From Halopenitus sp041821145 (GTDB lineage: Archaea; Halobacteriota; Halobacteria; Halobacteriales; Haloferacaceae): 64,000 nucleotides of DNA. The DNA is taken from contig NZ_JBGUBC010000001.1 of NCBI RefSeq assembly GCF_041821145.1, positions 124,001 to 188,000 of the forward strand, written 5' to 3'. Below, one piece after another: positions 58,457 through 64,000 of the stretch; position 1 is the first letter of the stretch; every line of letters starts with the position of its first letter. Position numbers and translations under genes: made by a program. Under the pieces are notes generated by a model that was not told the DNA's origin, made no database searches, and saw nothing but the letters and a program-made list of their open reading frames with translations.

Positions 58457-59038
58457 TCATGCGGCCGTGATCGCCTCCGATCTGACGACGCCGATGGCGG
58501 CCGCGATCTTGGCAGCCTCCGCAGGGATGAAAAAGAGCGCGCCCTGCAGGAACGCCTCGATCGGTCCCAGTCCGAGGGTGAGCATCAAGCCGATGACGCC
58601 AAACGCGTAGATCACGATCGTGCCCGCGATCATGGCACCGACCAGAGTCGGGACGGAAACGGCGTCGATGTCCCGAAGCGTCCGGCCGCGATGAACGAGG
58701 ACCCCCACGAGCCCGGCAGCGAACGGGTACGACCATAGGTATCCGCCCGTCGCGCCGACCAGTTGACCGAACCCGGCACCGCCACCCTGAAAGACCGGGG
58801 CGCCGAGCGCGCCGGCCGCCAGATAGACCACGAGCGCCGCCGATCCCCAGACCGGGCCGAGGAGGATCCCGGCGAGGAAGACGCCGAGAACCTGCAGAGT
58901 CACCGGCGCGGGCGACAGCGGGAAGGGAAACGATACGTAGGCAAACGCGCCGACCAGGGCCGCTATCAGCGCGGAACGAGCAAGGTTTCTCGTCGTCTCG
59001 TCGCCGACGAGATCGACCGATTCCGTTCGGGTGGACAT
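58457..59038 (-). CDS. bioY: Biotin transporter S-component BioY
   Basis: A 193-residue membrane protein with about six hydrophobic helices. BioY motifs are LSPAPVTLQVLGVFLAGILLGP, FGQLVGATGGYLWSYPFAAGLVG and ALFFIPAEAAKIAAAI. It binds biotin and is energised by BioM/BioN. It is the first gene of the bioYMN operon. The start ATG 59038 lies directly behind a TATA-like TCTAAAG (59063-59069) that is overlapped by a candidate BirA operator. Confidence 0.92.
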   Translation of the reverse strand: MSTRTESVDLVGDETTRNLARSALIAALVGAFAYVSFPFPLSPAPVTLQVLGVFLAGILLGPVWGSAALVVYLAAGALGAPVFQGGGAGFGQLVGATGGYLWSYPFAAGLVGVLVHRGRTLRDIDAVSVPTLVGAMIAGTIVIYAFGVIGLMLTLGLGPIEAFLQGALFFIPAEAAKIAAAIGVVRSEAITAA

Positions 59039-59052
59039 GTCCCGAGGATTTT

Positions 59053-59082
59053 CGTAAACCCACTTTAGACTACTGGTTGACG
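59053..59082 (-). promoter_or_regulatory. Candidate BirA operator upstream of bioY
   Basis: GTAAACC (59054-59060) and GGTTGAC (59075-59081) are inverted half-sites, one mismatch from a perfect palindrome, with 14 bases between. The bacterial and archaeal BirA box is GTAAACC-N14/15-GGTTTAC by established knowledge. The site straddles the bioY TATA element, so binding should block transcription. Confidence 0.65.
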
Positions 59083-59281
59083 GCAGATCGGTATCCTCGT
59101 CGAGGAGCGACTGTGGTCACCGCCGATCGCCGAACGTCCCCCTGAGAGACGCTCGCACGGCGATCGGCAAGCGATGTTTTTAACCGGACCTGTACGGTAG
59201 GATCAGCAACTCGCTGGTTGGACGTCCAGTGGGCACCCGCCACCCGGTCGACGATCGGGGACGGGACGAAATGTGGTTCCG

Positions 59282-59297
59282 CGGCGGTTCGCCGCCG
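59282..59297 (+). promoter_or_regulatory. Hairpin with TTCG loop in the rpl15e leader
   Basis: CGGCGG-TTCG-CCGCCG forms a perfect 6-bp stem with a tetraloop. It lies 32 bases before the rpl15e ATG and inside the predicted mRNA leader. Possible role: a translation-control structure or an autoregulatory L15e site; it could also be chance in GC-rich DNA. Confidence 0.45.
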
Positions 59298-59328
59298 GGA
59301 CTGAATCGAAAACGTCCGTGGACAAACC

Positions 59329-59919
59329 ATGGCACGAAGCTTCTACTCGCACATCAAGGACGCTTGGAAGTCCCCGGAGGAGGGGAAACTCGCTGAACTG
59401 CAGTGGCAGCGGAAACAGGAATGGCGCGAACAGGGCGCGATCGAGCGGGTCGAGCGGCCGACCCGTCTGGATAAGGCCCGCGAACTCGGATACAAGGCCA
59501 AACAGGGCATCGTCGTGGCCCGCGTGAGCGTCCGCAAGGGCGGCTCGCGCAAACAGCGCTTTACCGCCGGTCGCCGATCCAAGCGACAGGGTGTAAATCG
59601 CCTCTCGCGGCGCAAGTCGATCCAACGGATCGCCGAGGAGCGGTCCTCCCGCAAATACCGCAACCTTCGCGTTCTCAACTCCTATTGGGTCGGTGAGGAC
59701 GGCTCCCAGAAGTGGCACGAGGTAATCCTCGTGGACCCGAACCACCCCGCGATCGAAAACGACGACGACCTGAACTGGATCTGTGCGGACGAACACAAGG
59801 GTCGCGCGTTCCGTGGGCTCACGTCCGCCGGCAGCAAGGGTCGTGGCCAGCAGACACGCGGCAAGGGTACCGAACACACCCGGCCGTCGATCGGCGGCGA
59901 CCGACGCCGCGGCAAGTAG
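59329..59919 (+). CDS. rpl15e: 50S ribosomal protein L15e
   Basis: A 196-residue eL15 of normal archaeal length: MARSFYSHIKDAWKSP, RGQ-rich KGGSRKQRFTAGRRSKRQGVNR, YRNLRVLNSYWVGEDGS and the basic C-terminus RPSIGGDRRRGK. It binds deep in 23S rRNA. Unlike the many leaderless genes around it, it has a long leader (about 120 bases from TTTTTAA at 59177-59183). A T6 run at 59940-59945 is the likely terminator. Confidence 0.97.
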   Translation: MARSFYSHIKDAWKSPEEGKLAELQWQRKQEWREQGAIERVERPTRLDKARELGYKAKQGIVVARVSVRKGGSRKQRFTAGRRSKRQGVNRLSRRKSIQRIAEERSSRKYRNLRVLNSYWVGEDGSQKWHEVILVDPNHPAIENDDDLNWICADEHKGRAFRGLTSAGSKGRGQQTRGKGTEHTRPSIGGDRRRGK

Positions 59920-59939
59920 GAACGCGAAAACACAGTCGC

Positions 59940-59945
59940 TTTTTT
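59940..59945 (+). terminator. Oligo-T terminator after rpl15e
   Basis: Six T residues 21 bases past the rpl15e stop codon. Confidence 0.5.
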
Positions 59946-60000
59946 GCGATCAGGACGTCGGACGTAGCCGACCGATGATCGACCAGTGATAGCCCCGCAG

Positions 60001-60008
60001 CCTTATGG
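60001..60008 (+). promoter_or_regulatory. TATA box of ubaA
   Basis: CCTTATGG centred about 27 bases before ATG 60031, leaderless spacing. Confidence 0.5.
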
Positions 60009-60030
60009 CCCTCACCATCGAACGACGACC

Positions 60031-60843
60031 ATGAGCCTCTCGCTGGATTCGACACAGCTGGACCGGTACTCCAGACACATCATCATGGATGAAATCGGAC
60101 CCGAGGGCCAAAAGCGGCTACTGGAGGGACGGGTGCTCGTGCTTGGAGCCGGAGGACTGGGAGCGCCGGTCATCCAGTACCTCGCGGCGGCGGGCGTCGG
60201 GCAGATCACGATCGTCGACGACGACGACGTGGAACGATCGAACCTCCAGCGACAGATCGTCCACACCGACGGGGACGTCGGCGATCCCAAGGTCGACTCG
60301 GCAAAACGGTACGTCGAGGCGCTCAATCCCGACGTCGAGGTGGAGACGCACAGAACGCGACTGGATACCGACAACGCACACGACCTGCTCACCGGCCACG
60401 ACGTGATCGTCGACTGTTCGGACAATTTCCGGACGCGGTACATCGTCAACGACGTCGCCCGGATCGAGTCGATCCCGGTTGCCCACGGCGCGATCTACAA
60501 GTTCGAGGGACAGGCGACGACGCTCGTCCCCGATGGGCCCTGCTATCGGTGCCTATTCCCTGAGGCGCCCGAACCCGGTAGCGTTCCGGACTGTGCCACG
60601 ACGGGCGTACTCGGCGTATTGCCGGGTACGCTCGGGTGCATCCAGGCGACCGAGGCGGCAAAGCTACTGCTTGAAAGCGGCGAACCGCTCATCGGGCGGA
60701 TGCTGTTTTATAACGCGATGGACATGACCTTCGAGACGGTCGAGTACACACGAAATCCGGACTGTCCGACCTGTGGGGACGAGGCGATCGACACGATCGA
60801 GGGTATCGACTACTCCGGCGGCTGTGCGATCGAGGCGGACTGA
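60031..60843 (+). CDS. ubaA: UbaA, E1-like activator of SAMPs (MoeB/ThiF family)
   Basis: A 270-residue adenylyl-transferase. The nucleotide-binding GAGGLGAPVIQYLAAAG (about 39-55) is followed by the Asp motif IVDDDDVERSNLQRQI. Zn cysteines are C171/C174 (CYRC) and C245/C248 (CPTC). Cys188 in VPDCATTGVLG aligns with the catalytic Cys188 reported for the Haloferax UbaA. It activates the C-terminal Gly-Gly of SAMPs for protein conjugation and for sulfur transfer to MPT and thiolated tRNA. CCTTATGG (60001-60008) gives a leaderless ATG. Its putative substrate SAMP2 is encoded 21 kb away as a fusion. Confidence 0.95.
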   Translation: MSLSLDSTQLDRYSRHIIMDEIGPEGQKRLLEGRVLVLGAGGLGAPVIQYLAAAGVGQITIVDDDDVERSNLQRQIVHTDGDVGDPKVDSAKRYVEALNPDVEVETHRTRLDTDNAHDLLTGHDVIVDCSDNFRTRYIVNDVARIESIPVAHGAIYKFEGQATTLVPDGPCYRCLFPEAPEPGSVPDCATTGVLGVLPGTLGCIQATEAAKLLLESGEPLIGRMLFYNAMDMTFETVEYTRNPDCPTCGDEAIDTIEGIDYSGGCAIEAD

Positions 60844-60932
60844 CTGACGCTGGCGGGTCGCTCCGATCGAACCGACGGCGATCCTGGATGCGAATCGAAC
60901 GGATTTAGAGGGGCCCCGACGAGAGTAGGGTA

Positions 60933-61889
60933 ATGCTCACGCTCGGAACGGCGAGCGCGCCCCCGGGACGGATGGACACGGGGCGACTCGAGGTCGGCGA
61001 GGCGCGGGACGGATCGCCCGTCCGACTACCCGTCGCCGTCATCAACGGCGCCGTGGACGGGAAGACGCTCTACATGCAGGCGGTAAGCGACGGCGACGAA
61101 CTCAATGGCCTCGGCGTCATCAACCGGGTGGTGCCGCGGATCGACCCGAGCAAGCTCTCGGGTGCCATCCTCATCGTCGGTATCGTCAACCACTACGCCT
61201 TCCAGATCGCCGAACATCGCAACCCGATCGACGACACGAAGATGAATCGGGCCTACCCCGGCGACCCCGAGGGGACGGCCACCGAACGCATCGCTCACGC
61301 GACCTACGAGGCCGCCACCCGCGCCGATCTCGTCCTCGATCTCCACCAGGGGTCGACGAGCCGGATGATCGACGAGGTCCGGGTGCGCTGTGGACCGCGC
61401 CACCGGATCCACGGGGACTGCCTTCGTCTCGCGAAGGTCTTCGGATGTGGATACGTCCTCGATCAGAAAGGTCCCGACGGCCAACTCGCCCGGATCGCGC
61501 CCAACGAGGGGATACCCACGATCGATCCGGAACTCGGCGGGTGTGTCGGCTGGAACGAGGAGTCGATCAACAGGGGCGTCGAGGGCGTCTTCAACGTCCT
61601 CGGGCACTACGGACTCCTCGATCAGGAGACGACGGTCGACGAACAGACGCGCGCTCGTGGCTTCGAGCAGTACGGCTCGCCGGCCGGCGGGCTCATCCGG
61701 TTCAAATGCGAACTCGGCTCGCGAGTCACCGCCGGCGATCCCCTCTTCGAGGTGACCGACGTCTTCGGCGGGTCGAAGACGGAGGTAACCGCCGATAGCG
61801 ACGGGATCTTCTGGCGGTCGCGACGGCTGCCACAGGTCGCCGCCGGCGAGTACGTCTGTTCGGTCGGGACGAACGTCGATAGCTACTGA
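60933..61889 (+). CDS. Succinylglutamate desuccinylase/aspartoacylase family protein
   Basis: A 318-residue zinc carboxypeptidase-fold enzyme. The M14-like outline is visible: HxxE-type IVNHYAFQIAEHRNPIDDTKMNRAYPGD, the LVLDLHQGST block (D-L-H), ELGGCVGWNEESI, and a C-terminal biotinyl-lipoyl-like part (AGGLIRFKCELGSRVTAGDPLFEV). Family members hydrolyse N-acyl amino acids; the substrate is not clear. TTTAGA at 60904-60909 lies about 27 bases before ATG 60933, a leaderless start. Confidence 0.88.
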   Translation: MLTLGTASAPPGRMDTGRLEVGEARDGSPVRLPVAVINGAVDGKTLYMQAVSDGDELNGLGVINRVVPRIDPSKLSGAILIVGIVNHYAFQIAEHRNPIDDTKMNRAYPGDPEGTATERIAHATYEAATRADLVLDLHQGSTSRMIDEVRVRCGPRHRIHGDCLRLAKVFGCGYVLDQKGPDGQLARIAPNEGIPTIDPELGGCVGWNEESINRGVEGVFNVLGHYGLLDQETTVDEQTRARGFEQYGSPAGGLIRFKCELGSRVTAGDPLFEVTDVFGGSKTEVTADSDGIFWRSRRLPQVAAGEYVCSVGTNVDSY

Positions 61890-61914
61890 TGATACCCCCC
61901 ACCATGGAGAACGG

Positions 61915-63087
61915 ATGACGTCCGCATCGCTCATCTGTCCTGACTGCGGCGCGACGTTTCCCGACCGCTGGCGATGTCCCTGTGGCTCCCCGTTGAACTT
62001 CCAGACGAACCCGATTCCGGAGTCGGCATCCCCGCCGGATCCGGCCACGTTCGACGTGCGGTCCGGGATATGGTCCTTCGAGGAGTTTCTTCCGGTCGGC
62101 GACGATCCTGCCGATCGGGTGAGCTTCGGCGCCGGGCCGACGCCGCTCGTCGACGCCGATCCGGGACGACCGAACGGGATCGATACCGACGTCGGAGACG
62201 GCGTTCGCGACGACACGGCGGGCCCGGAAGAGGAGCCGTGGAACTGCCGATTCAAACTCGAGTACGTCCTTCCCACGGGCTCGTTCAAGGACCGGGGTGC
62301 AACGACGACGCTGACCCGGGCTCGCGAACTCGGAATCGACCGACTGTGCGAGGATTCCTCGGGGAACGCCGGAACGGCGATCGCGACCTACGCTGCCCGC
62401 GCGGGGATCGACGCCGAAATCTACCTCCCCGCGTCGGCGGCGACGGCCACGATCCGCGCGATCGAACGCGTTGGAGCTACGCCCGTCCCCGTCGAGGGGA
62501 ATCGGGGTGCGGCGACCGAGGCGTGTATCGACGCCGTCGAGTCGGGCGCGGGCTGGTATGCGAGCCACGCCTGGAACCCGGCGTTTCACGCGGGAACGGC
62601 GACGTTCGCCCACGAGATCGCGCTCCAGTCGGACTGGCAAGTTCCGGACGCAGTGGTGATCCCCGTGGGTCATGGCACGCTGTTCCTCGGGGCGTATCTC
62701 GGCTTCGAACGACTTGAGGAAGCCGGCTGGATCGATCGGGTGCCTCGGCTACTGGCCGCACAGGCGGCCGGGAATGCGCCCGTCGTCCGAGAACTGCATG
62801 GCGAGGACGCCGCGAGCCGTGGTGGTGACAACGACGTCGCGAAGGGGATCCGGATCGCGGACCCGCCGCGGATCGACGGCATTCTGGATGCGATCCGGGA
62901 GACGGGCGGGGACGCGATCGCGGTCACGGAGTCGGCCACTCGAACGGCACTCGAACGGCTTGGCCGCCACGGATTCGACGTCGAGGCGACATCAGCGATC
63001 GCACCTGCAGCGCTTCGGGAGTACCGCAAGAGAGGGATCCTGGATACCGACGACGATGTGGTCGTGCCGCTCACCGGAAGGGACTAG
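61915..63087 (+). CDS. thrC: Threonine synthase
   Basis: A 390-residue PLP enzyme converting O-phosphohomoserine to threonine. An N-terminal zinc ribbon (CPDCGATFPDRWRCPCGSP) precedes the PLP domain with LEYVLPTGSFKDRGATTT (the Schiff-base lysine in SFKDRG), EDSSGNAGTAIATYAARAGI, IPVGHGTLFLGAYLGF and a final dehydratase-like fold. Homoserine dehydrogenase in the same window supplies the upstream step. It lies 25 bases after the aspartoacylase-family gene and may be co-transcribed. Confidence 0.9.
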   Translation: MTSASLICPDCGATFPDRWRCPCGSPLNFQTNPIPESASPPDPATFDVRSGIWSFEEFLPVGDDPADRVSFGAGPTPLVDADPGRPNGIDTDVGDGVRDDTAGPEEEPWNCRFKLEYVLPTGSFKDRGATTTLTRARELGIDRLCEDSSGNAGTAIATYAARAGIDAEIYLPASAATATIRAIERVGATPVPVEGNRGAATEACIDAVESGAGWYASHAWNPAFHAGTATFAHEIALQSDWQVPDAVVIPVGHGTLFLGAYLGFERLEEAGWIDRVPRLLAAQAAGNAPVVRELHGEDAASRGGDNDVAKGIRIADPPRIDGILDAIRETGGDAIAVTESATRTALERLGRHGFDVEATSAIAPAALREYRKRGILDTDDDVVVPLTGRD

Positions 63088-63142
63088 AGCCGAAAGCGCT
63101 CGGAGGCGGCCGATCCGGGAGGAGAGACGCGACGCGTTCGGC

Positions 63143-64000
63143 TCACCGCTCCGGATGGATCGGCGCGTCGAATCCGCCACGGACGAGGGGTTTCGCGACG
63201 TGGCGACGCGCACATGGTGGGACCTCGTACCATCCGATCTCCAGATCGCGATCGATCGGTCGTCGATCCCGCTCCGGGGCGTGAGTCCCGCAGTCGCGAC
63301 ACCGATATCCCTGATCGCGCCCCGCGGAGGCCATCGATCGGCCACAGGACGGACAGGTCGGGTTGACGCGCTCGGTCCGGACGAGATCGCGAACGGCGAA
63401 CTTCTCGAGTTTGATCGTCCGGGTCGGTGCCTCCGACGACCGATCCGATCCGTCCCGATGGGAGACCTCCCCGCAGACGGTGAGTCGATCGCCGACACGG
63501 AGGTCACGAACCCGATCGCGGAATCGTTTCGTTGGCTCGAAGGCGGCACCGAGGAGCCGATCGTCTGGATCGTACGCGTCCGGATCAACGAATTCCGGAT
63601 CGAGGGAATCGGGCTGTGCGAGGAGGTCGGGCGAGGCCAACTCGACGAAGACGTGGCCGCCACGTCTGGTCTCGGGCTCGGTGAGGACGACGCAGTCGAC
63701 CTGGTAGCCGGCGCCGTCACGCAGCGACCCGATCTCGCCCGGCTCGATGTGTGCGTCAGTGCCCTGGTTCGTCAGGAACGTCGCCGACCGGTCTACTGGC
63801 TCGGAGTCGATTCGCTCGGCCACCGCTCGGCACGCGTCGGGATCGTCACCGCGGATACCGTAGAGGATGGGTCCCGGCGCGTTCGGGACGCAAACGGCCT
63901 CGTCGGCACCCCGATCGACGGTATCCCAGACGGTAGAATACGCCGAATCAGCCGCCTCGAAGACGGAGTCGCGGTCGACCTCACGGGGCGTTCCACATCG
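63143..64000 (-). CDS. tiaS: tRNA(Ile)(2)-agmatinylcytidine synthase TiaS (5' end beyond window)
   Basis: The visible 285 residues are the C-terminal part, and the frame runs open to the edge at 64000. The pattern fits TiaS: CGTPREVDRDSVFEAAD, AVCVPNAPGPILYGIRGDD, the SATFLTNQGTDAH block, an OB-fold (VGDRLTVCGEV) and a zinc ribbon (CPSCGRSM ... CRDCGTH) before GWYEVPPCARRHVAKPLVRGG. TiaS attaches agmatine to C34 of tRNA-Ile2 using ATP so that it reads AUA. A GTG at 63823 is an internal codon, not the start. Confidence 0.9.
   Translation of the reverse strand, partial: RCGTPREVDRDSVFEAADSAYSTVWDTVDRGADEAVCVPNAPGPILYGIRGDDPDACRAVAERIDSEPVDRSATFLTNQGTDAHIEPGEIGSLRDGAGYQVDCVVLTEPETRRGGHVFVELASPDLLAQPDSLDPEFVDPDAYDPDDRLLGAAFEPTKRFRDRVRDLRVGDRLTVCGEVSHRDGSDRSSEAPTRTIKLEKFAVRDLVRTERVNPTCPSCGRSMASAGRDQGYRCRDCGTHAPERDRRPIDRDLEIGWYEVPPCARRHVAKPLVRGGFDAPIHPER

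Larger units (their letters stand above)
59039..59328. other. Intergenic region between bioY and rpl15e (divergent promoters)
   Basis: These 290 bases hold the bioY promoter and operator on the left. On the right is the rpl15e promoter element TTTTTAA (59177-59183) followed by an untranslated leader of about 120 bases with a strong hairpin. No protein-coding frame is supported. Confidence 0.65.

Overview
The window is a GC-rich stretch of a haloarchaeal (class Halobacteria) chromosome. The encoded proteins are strongly acidic. The translation machinery is archaeal: EF-1 alpha, EF-2, S10, S7, S12, L15e, L31e, L39e, L18a/LX, aIF6, SRP54 and FtsY. Many TATA boxes lie about 27 bases before the start codon, which means leaderless mRNAs. 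Tat-type lipoprotein signals, archaeal pilins, a HalOD1 protein, RfcS and the sampylation E1 enzyme UbaA point the same way. Genus cannot be fixed from the sequence alone. No rRNA, CRISPR array, transposase or integrase is visible; one tRNA gene, tRNA-Ala(CGC), is present.

Layout. Bases 1-1510 hold the end of a membrane protein and a PLP aminotransferase. Bases 1.8-4.1 kb are visibly AT-richer and look accessory: two tandem type IV pilins, a HalOD1 protein and an NTF2-like protein, next to tRNA-Ala. From 4.2 to 22.7 kb an expanded str-type translation cluster runs on the minus strand. Read from right to left it is rpsL-rpsG, fusA, an ACT-domain gene, homoserine dehydrogenase, tuf, rpsJ and tRNA-Ala. 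It is interrupted by two blocks: a branched-chain amino-acid ABC transporter (livKHMGF) with a PQQ-type sugar dehydrogenase lipoprotein and a DUF5781 protein, and uppP with DUF4330, cold-shock and membrane-protein genes.

From 23 to 38 kb come regulatory and zinc-ribbon proteins, a LarA-like protein, the protein-targeting and ribosome-biogenesis run (rpl39e, rpl31e, eif6, rpl18a, pfdA, ftsY, ffh), a glutaryl-CoA dehydrogenase-like enzyme, a class I amidotransferase, an alpha/beta-hydrolase-fold protein without its nucleophile, alaS, rlmE and a GNAT acetyltransferase. At 38.3-39.0 kb a gene encodes a SAMP2-like ubiquitin-fold modifier fused in frame to a thioredoxin-fold redoxin. Two PiT phosphate permeases flank rfcS, which carries a 658-residue intein in its Walker A motif.

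From 46 to 64 kb are a CNNM/CBS membrane protein, a glutaredoxin plus Cys-less peroxiredoxin pair, a Sua5-type enzyme, a solitary Cas4-like protein, a CopG regulator with a queuosine-precursor-type transporter, threonine aldolase, an Hdr-like iron-sulfur membrane protein, a biotin ECF transporter (bioYMN) with a candidate BirA operator, rpl15e, ubaA, an aspartoacylase-family enzyme, threonine synthase and tiaS (cut by the window end). The most unusual item is the SAMP2-redoxin fusion. The E1 that would activate such a modifier, UbaA, is encoded 21 kb away in the same window.
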